Positions 36,273 through 45,440 of a stretch of DNA of 64,000 nt are shown one piece after another. Position 1 is the first letter of the stretch. Each line of letters opens with the position of its first letter. The notes below the pieces were generated by a model. That model saw nothing but the letters and a program-made list of their open reading frames with translations. It made no database searches and was not told the DNA's origin. Source of the stretch: Ferruginibacter sp. (GTDB lineage: Bacteria > Bacteroidota > Bacteroidia > Chitinophagales > Chitinophagaceae); contig JAHBTN010000010.1 in NCBI GenBank assembly GCA_019638575.1, positions 62,001-126,000 on the forward strand, in the 5' to 3' direction. The position numbers were made by a program, and so were the translations under genes.

Positions 36273-37145
36273 TTGAAGCCATTCCTGGAACATATTGATA
36301 CGGGTGAAAAATCTTCTTTAAAAGTAAAATCTTATACCCAGCAACTGATTGATGTGCCTTTGCATTATCATCCTGAGCATGAAATTGTGTATGTACAAAA
36401 AGGACAGGGTACATTGTTACTGGCAGATTTTGAAGAAAGCTTTGGGCAAGGCGACCTTTTTTTTATTAAAGGAAGCATACCTCATCTTTTTGAAGATGAT
36501 TACCTGCGTAGCGGTAATAAGTTGTTATCGAAAGTAGTGGTAATACAATACAACCAATTGTTGTTCGAAAACCTGTATCACTTGCCGGAGTTTTATGGTT
36601 TGAAGCGGTTGGAGACGGCATCGGGATATGGAATAAAATTGAAAGCCACGGCAGCAATACGTAAGTTGATTGTTGAAATGGAAACACATGCAGGCTTGCA
36701 AAAGTTTAATAAATTACTGGCATTGCTTCATGAAATAATACAACATAAAGATTGTGTTTTATTGGGTTCACCTGGCTCGGGAGCAGGGCAAACGCATATT
36801 GCATACCTGCGGCTGCAAAAGATGCATGGTTTTTTGGCAAGAAATTTTTCGCAGGATTGCACTATTGATAAAATGGCAGCACTCATGCATATGAGCAAAA
36901 CAAGTTTTTGCCGTTTTTTAAAAAGAGAAACAGGCCGTACATTTAGCGAGCACCTGAATTTTTACCGAATTCATCATGCAAGCAACCTACTTGGCCACTC
37001 TTCTGAGTCGGTAATGCAAATATGTTATAATTGTGGTTTCAATAATGCCGCTTATTTTTTCAGGCAGTTTAAAAAAGCAAAAAAACTATCACCATTAGAA
37101 TACAGGCGCTCGTTTCAAACAGAAACTACCACTGCAAAGAAATAA
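36273..37145 (+). CDS. AraC-family transcriptional regulator with cupin sensor, TTG start
   Basis: A 290-residue regulator. The N-terminal cupin (residues about 20-95, with PLHYHPEHEIVYVQKGQGTLLLADF and GDLFFIKGSIPHLFED) would bind a small sugar-like ligand. The C-terminal AraC helix-turn-helix pair (about 190-285) contains DKMAALMHMSKTSFCRFLKRETG and NCGFNNAAYFFRQFKKAKKLSPLEYR. There is no in-frame ATG near the expected start; TTG at 36273 gives the natural start (M)KPFLEHI. It is divergent from the GH13-GH31 operon and is probably its regulator. Confidence 0.9.
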   Translation: MKPFLEHIDTGEKSSLKVKSYTQQLIDVPLHYHPEHEIVYVQKGQGTLLLADFEESFGQGDLFFIKGSIPHLFEDDYLRSGNKLLSKVVVIQYNQLLFENLYHLPEFYGLKRLETASGYGIKLKATAAIRKLIVEMETHAGLQKFNKLLALLHEIIQHKDCVLLGSPGSGAGQTHIAYLRLQKMHGFLARNFSQDCTIDKMAALMHMSKTSFCRFLKRETGRTFSEHLNFYRIHHASNLLGHSSESVMQICYNCGFNNAAYFFRQFKKAKKLSPLEYRRSFQTETTTAKK

Positions 37146-37256
37146 TTGATTTGATGTACTTAACAGTGGTTTATTTTAAAAATATTTTAGTGTATATTTT
37201 CAACTGGTGAACGCAACTGTTTTTATAAATGATTATAAAATATCAGCCAACCCAAT

Positions 37257-38531
37257 TCATTTAAGACTGCCGTATAATATTTGTTCAAATTTTGATTCCA
37301 GGTCGTTGTGCGAATTAGGTGTTAGCTGCGTCATAAACAATACAATCATTTTTTCTTTGGGATCGGCCCAGTAAGTAGTGCCAAAAAATCCGCCCCAGTC
37401 AAAACTGCCTTCATTACGTGGTTCATCAGCGCTTCCTTTGTCGCTTATAATTTCAAAACCCAGTCCAAAATAATTCTTACCGTTAAAAGCAAAATCCAAC
37501 TGGTTATGCAGCATCATCTGCACTGCCCGTTTTGATAAAATTTGTTTCCCGTTGTACGAACCTCCATTCATAATCATCTGTAAAAAAATGGCGTAGTCCA
37601 TCGCTGTTGATGATAATCCTGCGCCACCAGAAAAATAATGTTTTTTTACAAGCGGATAATTTGGGTCAACCCCAAAATTATTTTTTGTCCAGGGAACAAC
37701 ATGTTGCAGAGAGTCTTCGGTATAAACAGTAGTTAACCTATCAGCTTTTGATGCAGGCAGGTTAAACCAGGTATCCTGCATATTTAATGGTTCAAAAATA
37801 TTTTTTCGTAAAAAATCTTCCAGGTTGGTTTTACTCACCACTTCAATAATGGCGCCCAAAACATCAATACTTAAACTATACCGCCATTCTTTACCGGGCT
37901 GAAAAGCAAGTGGCAGTTTACCAAGTTTATTCATCTCATCTACAAGATTGGGTTCAAAAACACCCAAGCCTACAGGAATTTTTTCTTTTGCATAAATAGC
38001 CCTCATCTTTTCGCTACCAATCAAAGAATAATCAATACCTGATGTATGTGTCAGCAAATCTTTTATTGTAACGGCTCTTTTTACCGGCAGCGTAGTGTAT
38101 GTTGTATCGGCTGCATTGTAATGATCCAATACAGTTTGGTTAGCAAAACCCGGCAGGTATTTTGATACCGGGTCAAAAAGAGATATCTTTCCCTGGTCGT
38201 ATAAAATCATCACTGCAGCGCTCACAATTGCCTTGGTTTGAGAAGCAATCCTGAAAATACTGTTTGGCTCCATTCTTTTTTTAGAAGCAATATTGCTGTA
38301 TCCATATCCTTTATGCAAAATGATATTACCATCTTTTACAACAAGGGCCACAACACCCGGCACCCATCCACGGTTTACATAACCATTAATTAAGGTATCA
38401 ATATTTGCTAAGCGATGATAATCTATTGATGCACTCGGTACAGTAGCTTTTTTTATATTTTTTTGTGCATAGGTAGGTAAAAAACTTACCGTACTGATAA
38501 CAATAAAAATAATCCGGCTTACATATTTCAT
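37257..38531 (-). CDS. Exported serine hydrolase (beta-lactamase/PBP4-like fold)
   Basis: A 424-residue protein with a signal peptide (IIFIVISTVSFLPTYAQ) and the class C beta-lactamase-like fold. The SxxK motif is SQTK in FRIASQTKAIVSAA (near residue 95). The Tyr of the second motif lies in WRYSLSIDVLG, and the third-motif region is FDWGGFFGTTYW. The family covers esterases, peptidases and beta-lactamases; this member resembles esterase-like serine hydrolases rather than AmpC, so resistance should not be assumed. It is monocistronic. Confidence 0.87.
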   Translation of the reverse strand: MKYVSRIIFIVISTVSFLPTYAQKNIKKATVPSASIDYHRLANIDTLINGYVNRGWVPGVVALVVKDGNIILHKGYGYSNIASKKRMEPNSIFRIASQTKAIVSAAVMILYDQGKISLFDPVSKYLPGFANQTVLDHYNAADTTYTTLPVKRAVTIKDLLTHTSGIDYSLIGSEKMRAIYAKEKIPVGLGVFEPNLVDEMNKLGKLPLAFQPGKEWRYSLSIDVLGAIIEVVSKTNLEDFLRKNIFEPLNMQDTWFNLPASKADRLTTVYTEDSLQHVVPWTKNNFGVDPNYPLVKKHYFSGGAGLSSTAMDYAIFLQMIMNGGSYNGKQILSKRAVQMMLHNQLDFAFNGKNYFGLGFEIISDKGSADEPRNEGSFDWGGFFGTTYWADPKEKMIVLFMTQLTPNSHNDLESKFEQILYGSLK

Positions 38532-38694
38532 ATTGAAAATTTATGGATGAAGTTAATTAAATTAAGCAATAGGTTAAGCAAAAACAGTTGCACTGGTATG
38601 GCATTGCTACAATTTTAGAAAATGAATGGTATGCTAACCTTTTGAATTTTGCAAAATTAAATTGCAGCTATTTTGATTCTTCGTTAATATTAGT

Positions 38695-39045
38695 TCATTT
38701 ATTCCTGGCTTTACCGGGTTTAGCTTTCTTGTTATATGTTAAACATAATTGCATCCAATATTCAAAATTTTTTTTTGATTTATAGCCGGTTTCGTTTACA
38801 TAACAATAGCCTTTAAATTGCCGTTCTTTCATAATCATTGGCTGAAAGCCTTTGCGTTTTTCAACCTCTTCCTGCAAGGCAGGGTTAAAGCGGCACATAA
38901 GGTTTTGGTTGCTTACGTTTATACACATTTTACCGTTAACCAAAAAGGCTAAGCCACCAAACATTTTCTTTTCTTCAATAACCAGGGAAGTTGCTTGCGA
39001 TAGGTATTCCCTGATTCTGCTTGCTAAATTTATATTATATGCCAT
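38695..39045 (-). CDS. TfoX N-terminal domain protein
   Basis: A 116-residue protein with the TfoX N-terminal domain signature: KKMFGGLAFLVNGKMCINVSNQNLMCRF and a C-terminal GYCYVNETGYKSKKNFEYWMQLCLTYNKK. In this group the domain usually stands alone, without the C-terminal half found in the competence regulator TfoX. Function is unproven. The lysine-rich tail (KKAKPGKARNK) could contact nucleic acids. It is monocistronic. Confidence 0.85.
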   Translation of the reverse strand: MAYNINLASRIREYLSQATSLVIEEKKMFGGLAFLVNGKMCINVSNQNLMCRFNPALQEEVEKRKGFQPMIMKERQFKGYCYVNETGYKSKKNFEYWMQLCLTYNKKAKPGKARNK

Positions 39046-39188
39046 GTTTTTTTTATGACCTGTAGATTATAGTATTGAAATTATATTTCATTTAGCTTAA
39101 ACTTAAATTTTCATTTTAATAAGTCAGTACAATCTGTTTAAATGTAATAAAATATCAGTGTAAATATTTTTAAAACCAATTACATGGT

Positions 39189-39317
39189 TTAGCCAAGTTC
39201 GGTATGAGGTATGTTTTCATAGTGCCATTTAACTATTTTTGCTGCTACCATAATAAGTGCATTCCTGTTTGATGCATTTTTTAAAATTTGATGGGTTAAC
39301 AAATCCTCAAGTTTGTA
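39189..39317 (-). pseudogene. Possible C-terminal gene remnant
   Basis: Between a TAG at 39318 and a TAA at 39189 the minus strand has an open frame of 42 codons with protein-like composition (for example NRNALIMVAAKIVKWHYENIPHT and a TELG end). It has no start codon upstream and no recognised family. It may be the tail of a decayed gene. The rest of the 39046-39430 gap shows no other structure. Confidence 0.3.
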
Positions 39318-39430
39318 CTATATAAAAATAATTCCCTTGTGATTATACTTTACTGGTATATATACATCCATCAATAATGCAGTATCCTTTACCATGACAT
39401 ATTTAAAATTCCCATTGTTTAAAAAACATA

Positions 39431-40384
39431 TCACTCAACTGGCTTACCTGTTTTATCAATGGTAAAGTATTTACCATCTTTTTTTACTTCGGCTTTACCC
39501 TTAGTGAAAGAGCCTGCACGTTCAAATATAAAAGGTATAACTTCTTTACCACCTGCATCTATATATCCCCATGCTTTATCAATTTGTACGGCAGCCAATC
39601 CTTCTGAAAATACATTGGCATTATCATATTTAAATTCGGTAACTTCTTTCCCCGTACTGTCTATTGCTCCCCATTTGCCACTCAACTTTATCTTTGCCCA
39701 GTTCATACCATTTGTAAACTTGTCAAAAACTGCTTCGTAATTAAATGGTATGATGACTGTTCCTTTTTTATCAAGAAAACCCCATTTATTATTAAAGCCA
39801 ACAGGTGCCAATCCATTTATAAATTTTTTGGCTACCTGGTATTTTATAGGAATTACAATGTTTCCTTTCCTGTCAATAAATCCAAATTTACCCTGGTGTT
39901 TTGCCACTGCAAGGCCTTCGGTAAATTCAATTTCCTTTTCGTATTGTGTTTGTATCACTACCTTACCGGTATTGTTAATACAACCGTATTTACCAGCTAA
40001 TTTAATTGTAGCTATTCCGTCATAAAAATTGTCTGCCCATTCATATTTAAAAGGTATTACTTCCTTACCCGTTTTATCAATATATCCCCACTTATTACCA
40101 GTCATTACACGAGCCATACCGTTTGAAAAATTTCGGGCATCATCATATTTAAGTGTTGTTAATTCTTTGCCTTTTGTATCAATATATCCCCATTTTTGGT
40201 TTAATTGAACTACCGAAAAGCCTTCAGAAAACTCATACAACATCTCATATTTTGGTTCAACAATTACCTGGCCATTAGCATCTTTTAAACCATACTTTCC
40301 GTTTTCTGCATCCTGAAAAATAACTTGTGCCTGTGTTGTTACTGTAAAACTACAAGCTATCAGCATTATTTTAATAAACTTCAT
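39431..40384 (-). CDS. Exported WG-repeat protein
   Basis: A 317-residue protein with a signal peptide (MLIACSFTVTTQAQ). It is built from about nine WG repeats of roughly 32 residues, each with the pattern KWGYIDxxGKEVIPFKYE followed by a FSxGLAxV half. The repeats fill the whole mature protein, so it is probably a periplasmic or surface binding scaffold. WG-repeat proteins (KWG_beta family) have no defined enzymatic function. It is monocistronic. Confidence 0.88.
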   Translation of the reverse strand: MKFIKIMLIACSFTVTTQAQVIFQDAENGKYGLKDANGQVIVEPKYEMLYEFSEGFSVVQLNQKWGYIDTKGKELTTLKYDDARNFSNGMARVMTGNKWGYIDKTGKEVIPFKYEWADNFYDGIATIKLAGKYGCINNTGKVVIQTQYEKEIEFTEGLAVAKHQGKFGFIDRKGNIVIPIKYQVAKKFINGLAPVGFNNKWGFLDKKGTVIIPFNYEAVFDKFTNGMNWAKIKLSGKWGAIDSTGKEVTEFKYDNANVFSEGLAAVQIDKAWGYIDAGGKEVIPFIFERAGSFTKGKAEVKKDGKYFTIDKTGKPVE

Positions 40385-40787
40385 AATTGTTATTTTGGGT
40401 TTATTAATAATTAAAGTTTTTATTGAAATTACTTTTTATAAACAGGTTTACTATTAATAATTATGGTATGTGTTAAAGCCCCAAAAACGCTCTCCAATTA
40501 AATTGTTGGTTAAAATAACAAACTGAAATAAAAACTAAAATACAATATTTTGTTGCAGATTGAAAGTTTTCGTTTAAGAAGTAATAGTTAATTTCAGTTA
40601 TCGGTTTAAATACTAAATAAAACAGTTTAGAATCAGATTGATTCTTTATTAAAGTATATCTCTCCGGTACTAAATTATATAAATAAAAATTTGTAAAGGA
40701 TAAAAGGAAGAGTAAGAATTTGACACAGATTATGAAAATAGCAGCGTACAGTTACCAATACTATATTTGTACTTTTAGTAGGATTTT
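40385..40787 (+). other. AT-rich intergenic region
   Basis: About 400 bp between the WG-repeat gene start and the terminator of the cupin gene. I found no ORF, RNA gene or repeat family copy. Confidence 0.5.
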
Positions 40788-40834
40788 AAAAAAAACTTAA
40801 TTGGGCAGAGAAATTAAGATTACTCTGCCCAATT
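40788..40834 (-). terminator. Intrinsic terminator after the cupin gene
   Basis: AATTGGGCAGAG (40799-40810) and CTCTGCCCAATT (40823-40834) form a perfect 12-bp stem with a 12-base AT-rich loop. Read on the minus strand it lies 17 bases after the cupin stop and is followed by AAGTTTTTTTT, the T-run of a Rho-independent terminator. Confidence 0.85.
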
Positions 40835-40850
40835 AACAGGTAAAGAGATG

Positions 40851-41231
40851 TTATAGATGTTTAGCATAGTCAATCATTCCCTGGAAGTCGATTACAACAG
40901 CGGGTTCGTTGCCAACAGTCCATGCATCGTGCCCGGGAGGTAATAATGATACATCACCCGGCTTGCAATCAAATTCTGTTCCGTCGTCCATTACCACATG
41001 TAAAATGCCTGATACATGGTATTGAAAATGCGGTGCTTCGCAGCTATGGGTATTAGCAATAGGTTTAACAGATGTTTGCCATCGCCAGCCTGGTTCAAAA
41101 ATGCCCCGGCCAATAGTGGCACCGCCAATTTTGACAAGTTCAAGCCTTCCTTTTGGAAATTCTCTTACTTCATCAGCTTTGCTGAAGTTTTTCCATTCAG
41201 CCATTTTTGAGATGTTTGTTGTTGTACTCAT
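40851..41231 (-). CDS. Cupin domain protein
   Basis: A 126-residue single-domain cupin. The N-terminal part has GGATIGRGIFEPGWRW and the metal-site His in HSCEAPHFQYHVSGILHVVMDDGTEF; the second motif is PGDVSLLPPGHDAWTVG. Small cupins of this kind bind metals or small acids and may act as isomerases or sensors. It lies 79 bp downstream of an AraC-family gene on the same strand and ends at a strong terminator. Together the two could form a small regulated unit. Confidence 0.87.
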   Translation of the reverse strand: MSTTTNISKMAEWKNFSKADEVREFPKGRLELVKIGGATIGRGIFEPGWRWQTSVKPIANTHSCEAPHFQYHVSGILHVVMDDGTEFDCKPGDVSLLPPGHDAWTVGNEPAVVIDFQGMIDYAKHL

Positions 41232-41310
41232 TGTTTATAGATTTTATACTGCAAATAAAATCAAAGTAGGAGGGGCTGCATTGTAAATTTTTCGGTAATG
41301 TATGTATAAA

Positions 41311-42210
41311 TCAGAGTTTCTTACGAAGCTCCTGGGGCGATACACCCGTTCTCTTTTTAATAAAATTTGTAAAATGAGGTTGATCATCAAATTTAAGCAG
41401 GTAGGCAATTTCTGATACTGATTTATCGGTAACCTTTAACTGTACTTTTGCTTCCAGTAATAGAATATCGTGTATAATTTGCAAAGGCGATCGCTCAAAA
41501 ATTTCACTTGCAACTTCTGAAAGATGTTTAGGCGAAATATGTAACATCTCTGCATAATCATTAACAGTTCTTTTTTCAATAAAATGTTTTTCAACTAACA
41601 GTTTAAAACTATTGGCAAGTTGTTCACGCCTGTTAATATTCTTCTTTAATACTTTTACATGTGTTCTGTAAATTTCTCTTACTCTCAGTAATAATATAAG
41701 AATAAGATTACATAGCAGGAATTCTTTTTCGGGAGAAGTGCGGTCATATTCTTCAATAATATTTTTAAATGCACCCTGTATAATCCTGCTTTCGTCATTT
41801 GTTAGGTTTAGGATATGCGGTGCATCAAAATGAAAATACGGAAACTCTTCAGTAATTGGTTTTGTTAGCTGGGGTTTTAAAAATTCGGTTTTAAAATGAA
41901 TGCAATATCCTTTACAGTCTTTTATATGATCACTGGCATAAAGTGTATTTTCCGGAACAATTACCAGGTCGTTTGGGTTTAGTTGCAAATGGTCTGCACC
42001 AAGTTTTACATCATGCTCGCCTTGTAATAAAAGATATATCAGGTTAAATTGCCTTCTTAGCGCCGGTATTGTCTCACAGTTTTTGTGTTTATCTTCAAGA
42101 GTACCGGGCATAACAAGCATATCAAGGGCATAAGGCTTTGTATCAAGATTAATAAGCCTTTCAAACATTTCCAGTGTTTCAATGTTCAGAATTTCCATTT
42201 TCTTTTTCAC
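41311..42210 (-). CDS. AraC-family transcriptional regulator
   Basis: A 299-residue regulator with an N-terminal cupin-like ligand domain (NLIYLLLQGEHDVKLGADHLQLNPNDLVIVPENTLY) and a C-terminal helix-turn-helix pair (NDYAEMLHISPKHLSEVASEIF and EIAYLLKFDDQPHFTNFIKKRTGVSPQELRKKL). The start is GTG at 42210 or ATG at 42198 (MEILNIETL). A 16-bp palindrome at 42242-42257, about 32 bp upstream, may be an operator. A small cupin gene follows 79 bp downstream. Confidence 0.88.
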   Translation of the reverse strand: MKKKMEILNIETLEMFERLINLDTKPYALDMLVMPGTLEDKHKNCETIPALRRQFNLIYLLLQGEHDVKLGADHLQLNPNDLVIVPENTLYASDHIKDCKGYCIHFKTEFLKPQLTKPITEEFPYFHFDAPHILNLTNDESRIIQGAFKNIIEEYDRTSPEKEFLLCNLILILLLRVREIYRTHVKVLKKNINRREQLANSFKLLVEKHFIEKRTVNDYAEMLHISPKHLSEVASEIFERSPLQIIHDILLLEAKVQLKVTDKSVSEIAYLLKFDDQPHFTNFIKKRTGVSPQELRKKL

Positions 42211-42241
42211 AGCTTCAATATAATTGCTGATTAAACTTTGT

Positions 42242-42257
42242 TTTAAACAAGTTTAAA
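42242..42257. promoter_or_regulatory. Palindrome upstream of AraC-family gene, possible operator
   Basis: TTTAAAC and GTTTAAA form a perfect inverted repeat around a 2-base centre, 32 bases upstream of the regulator's GTG. In this AT-rich DNA it could arise by chance, and AraC proteins more often bind direct repeats, so the call is tentative. Confidence 0.3.
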
Positions 42258-42637
42258 TGGATTTTAAAATGCAGTAAAATACAAATGCAGGTAACAGTTA
42301 GGAAAAGCAATATTTCAATAGGTAAGGGTTGTTTTGTAAAACAAAAAACCTTGTTTCAAATCATCCTGTTTTATATAACTTCAGTCTTCTCTTTAAAACC
42401 ATCAAATAAATGTCAAATTAAAAGCAAATTATTTAAATTATCAATAGGAATGTTTCAACAAAATTCATCCATCCATCAAAAAACTTTATGAGTAAACACA
42501 GTAGGGGTTACTCAATATAACCATACCCGGGATACATTTATTTGACAATGCCGTAGATTACTTTCACCAACAAATCTTAGCCTCAAAAAAATAACAAATT
42601 CATCCTCCCGGTATAATAAATGTTTATAGCTAATTTT
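42258..42637 (+). other. AT-rich intergenic region
   Basis: About 380 bp between the AraC-family gene and the end of the next minus-strand gene. No convincing ORF, RNA gene or terminator was seen. Confidence 0.45.
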
Positions 42638-43240
42638 TTATTGTGCGATAGAAATTGCAGGAATATTATATGTACCAACAGCATTACGCAGGTCGTTTGC
42701 TTTTGCTTTTAATTTGACCAGGAAATTGTCTACATCATTTCCATAAGCTCTGTCGCTTACACCAAACAATAAAACAGCTTTACGACCTTTTGCTACTGTT
42801 ACAATTTTGTAGCGATATACATTTCTTTCAATTATACTTACTGATTTTCCATCCGGTGTATTTTCACTAACCAGGAAATCAAGCATTATTTCGTTTGTTT
42901 TTTTAAATACCTGGTACTGGGCTAATGGATTAGTAGCTTTTATGTTATTGAGTTCGGCAATTTTTGCAGCAACAATATCCTGCAATGTTTTGTCAGTAAC
43001 AAGAACTTCAAAAAGAATAAGGCGTTTGAATTTTTCAAGTTGTTCGCCTTTGGAAAGGTATTCCTGTTTATAATAGTTATCCATTGGGTGAGATGTCCAT
43101 GCCAGGTTATAAGAGCCTTTATCAAAAGAAATAGGGCCGGCAACACCCAGGTAATCTTTTACGGTTGATTTTTGTGCAAAGGTTGCCATCGTAAGAAAAA
43201 TGCCAATTAAAAAAGATGCAAATCTGAATTTATGAGCCAT
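42638..43240 (-). CDS. Hypothetical exported protein
   Basis: A 200-residue protein with a signal peptide (FLIGIFLTMATFAQK). The mature part begins STVKDYLGVAGPISFDKGSYNLAWTSHPMDNYYKQEYL and continues with a mixed alpha/beta pattern (RNVYRYKIVTVAKGRKAVLLFGVSDRAYG). No family is recognised. It is probably periplasmic. It stands alone with long gaps on both sides. Confidence 0.78.
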   Translation of the reverse strand: MAHKFRFASFLIGIFLTMATFAQKSTVKDYLGVAGPISFDKGSYNLAWTSHPMDNYYKQEYLSKGEQLEKFKRLILFEVLVTDKTLQDIVAAKIAELNNIKATNPLAQYQVFKKTNEIMLDFLVSENTPDGKSVSIIERNVYRYKIVTVAKGRKAVLLFGVSDRAYGNDVDNFLVKLKAKANDLRNAVGTYNIPAISIAQ

Positions 43241-43921
43241 ATGTAGATTTGTTTTTAGATTATATATTGTGCTTACGCATTCAATTTAATTTATTTTTTT
43301 GCAAAGTATAGTTATTTTAAAATTATCTCACTAGGCCTTAATATAAATTTTTGTGTTTCATGTTACTTAATCCATTTAAGGCTAACCTGGTTATTTAACT
43401 TATAGCCAGAATATTTAAAAATAATCTTTCTAATTCAAAATTATTTTCTATTGGCTCAATTATTCTTAAATACCTAATATAGTAATAAAAACCAGGCAAG
43501 CTATATTCAACTGTCGGTTTTGAAAGAGTAAAAGTTTATTGAATCCATTCAAAAATGTGCTTAACCATGATAAGATAAAATGCAGTGTTAATATTTATTA
43601 ATTTTTTTCTCATTCTATCACAAAACCATACTGTTGTGGTTCGCCTTCTCAATTTTTGTATTTACATTTTGGTATGGTAATAGTTTTTTTAGTATCAGGA
43701 GTATAAGATCTACCCCCGGTTGTAGCGGTTTAGGTATTTATATACATTGCATATTGTTTTAAGTTTCAGCCCCAACAATTTTCATATGTAGCAGATGTAA
43801 TTGTATTGCCTGCAATCGAAATCCACATTTACTTTGTTGTTATTGTTTCATGATGTGCTTTTACAACACCGGTTCTTACATTTTAAAAGAGTATATTGAT
43901 AAAAACAAATGTTTAAAGTGT
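43241..43921 (+). other. Long AT-rich gap without recognisable gene
   Basis: About 680 bp. All six frames are interrupted often and I see no protein-like remnant, tRNA or strong terminator. The length suggests either a decayed gene or regulatory DNA for the flanking minus-strand genes. Confidence 0.45.
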
Positions 43922-45067
43922 TTATTCAATCGCTTTTGTTTTTAATGTTAGTTTTAATGTTATAAATCCTAAAATTCCAGCAATTAATGAAGAGATAAGA
44001 ATTACCAATTTTGCATTGTTTATTATTGTTTCATTATCAAATGCAAGTAAGGTTACAAAAATTGACATGGTAAATCCAATTCCGCCTAATAAACCAACTC
44101 CAAAAATTGTTTTCCAATTTAGGTCGCCTGGAAGTTTGCATAACCCAAATTTTACAGATAAAAACGACAATAAAAAAATGCCCAATGGTTTACCGGCTAT
44201 AAGCCCAAGGGCAATTCCCAGACTGTAATTTTCGGTTAATATTTGCGAAAAGTTGCCATTTAAAATAATAGCCGTATTTGCTAATGCAAAAATTGGTAAA
44301 ATAATAAAGGCAACAGGCTTATGTAAAAAATGTTGCAGGATAAATGAAGATGATTTTTCGTTGCCGTTACCAAATGGAATGGCAAAAGCCACTAATACAC
44401 CGGTAATAGTGGCGTGAACACCGGAATGCAACATAAAATACCACATCACTATACCCCCAATAAGATACGGAACCAGGTTTCTTATTTTTAGCCTGTTAAA
44501 AACCAAAAGCAATACAAAAATACCGAGTGCAATAAACAGGTTTGTCCACAATAGTGTTTTTGTATAAAAAATAGCAATGATAATTATTGCACCCAAATCG
44601 TCAATAACTGCTAATGCGGTTAAAAATACTTTAAGTGATGCAGGAACCCGGTTTCCTAATAATGATAAAATACCCAGGGCAAAAGCTATGTCTGTAGCCA
44701 TAGGAATGCCAGCGCCGGATTGAGTTGCAGTTCCAAAGTTAAAAACTAAAAACAATGCTGCCGGAATAATCATTCCGCCAATTGCTCCAAAAATTGGCAA
44801 TAATGCGTCTTTTATGTTTGACAGTTCGCCCTTGTATATTTCTCTTTCTAACTCAAGGCCAATAAGCAAGAAGAAGATTGCCATTAGCCCGTCATTAATC
44901 CAATGTTCAAAACTATGCCCTGCCAGTTGGGTTTGAAAAAAGTTGTGATAATTTGTTCCAAAATTTGAGTTGGCCAGTAAAAGCGACAGTATTGTACATG
45001 CAATTAAAACCAACCCGCCAGCCTTTTCACTGTCAATAAAATCTTTAAATAATTTAGTTATTTTCAT
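43922..45067 (-). CDS. nhaA: Na+/H+ antiporter NhaA
   Basis: Inner-membrane electrogenic Na+/H+ antiporter (381 residues, normal length) for sodium and alkaline pH tolerance. Eleven to twelve membrane segments are visible. The functional acidic residues are present: PMATDIAFALGILSLLG (equivalent of Asp133) and ALAVIDDLGAIIIIA (equivalents of Asp163/Asp164, the ion site). The N-terminal FIDSEKAGGLVLIACTILSLLLANS and DGLMAIFFLLIGLELEREI are typical. It is monocistronic. Confidence 0.96.
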   Translation of the reverse strand: MKITKLFKDFIDSEKAGGLVLIACTILSLLLANSNFGTNYHNFFQTQLAGHSFEHWINDGLMAIFFLLIGLELEREIYKGELSNIKDALLPIFGAIGGMIIPAALFLVFNFGTATQSGAGIPMATDIAFALGILSLLGNRVPASLKVFLTALAVIDDLGAIIIIAIFYTKTLLWTNLFIALGIFVLLLVFNRLKIRNLVPYLIGGIVMWYFMLHSGVHATITGVLVAFAIPFGNGNEKSSSFILQHFLHKPVAFIILPIFALANTAIILNGNFSQILTENYSLGIALGLIAGKPLGIFLLSFLSVKFGLCKLPGDLNWKTIFGVGLLGGIGFTMSIFVTLLAFDNETIINNAKLVILISSLIAGILGFITLKLTLKTKAIE

Positions 45068-45130
45068 TCGTTAGATAAATAGATTTATTTTTTGTTTTAG
45101 TTACAAATAGGGTAGGAGTTTATTTTAGAA

Positions 45131-45160
45131 TTGAAATTAAGTACTAAAGATGAATAATAA
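45131..45160 (+). repeat. Dispersed intergenic motif, copy 1
   Basis: TTGAAATTAAGTACTAAAGA followed by TGAATAATAA belongs to a family with core TTGAAnTTAAGnACTAAA found in several gaps of this window (50081, 56930, 58087, 61458, 62519 and 63518 on the plus strand, and about 52697 on the minus strand). It lies between nhaA and the S9 peptidase remnant. Confidence 0.5.
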
Positions 45161-45216
45161 AAGTAGTTTGACTGTTTAAAATAATAAGTGTTATTTTTTA
45201 CTTCGGTTTTTTTACT

Positions 45217-45336
45217 GAAAAACAGAACAACAAGTAAAGCTGTTTGCTGTGGTATATGATATAATGCACTTGGTTCATAATAAGATGCAAAACTCTTTTT
45301 CATTTCCTTATTACCAATTGATTTTTCTTCCTGGTA
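45217..45336 (-). pseudogene. Remnant of an S9 prolyl oligopeptidase gene
   Basis: The minus strand here encodes an EEKSIG segment, then FASYYEPSALYHIPQQTALL, which aligns with EEKSIGPKD and FASNYELSALYHIPEQKAL near residues 620-655 of the intact S9 peptidase encoded at 50531-52693. The DNA is also clearly related over about 100 bp (for example CCAATTGATTTTTCTTCC is shared). Nothing of the N-terminal two-thirds or of the catalytic His follows. It is a decayed duplicate fragment 5 kb from its paralog. The apparent 68-codon ORF over it is not an intact gene. Confidence 0.8.
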
Positions 45337-45440
45337 TGGTTCACTGTTTTACTGTTTCTCTTTTCAAAATATCACATCATTAGGGTATAGGTTAGTGTGA
45401 CTCTATTCGTCAATTTTGTTATTGAATAAAAAACACAGTT

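Noticed and set aside
37257-38531. AmpC beta-lactamase
   Set aside because: SxxK is present, but the other motifs are those of esterase-like serine hydrolases; the true beta-lactamase candidate is at 17908-18645.
45097-45303. A 68-codon protein-coding gene
   Set aside because: Its first 30 residues are an S9 peptidase remnant and the rest is AT-rich noise.
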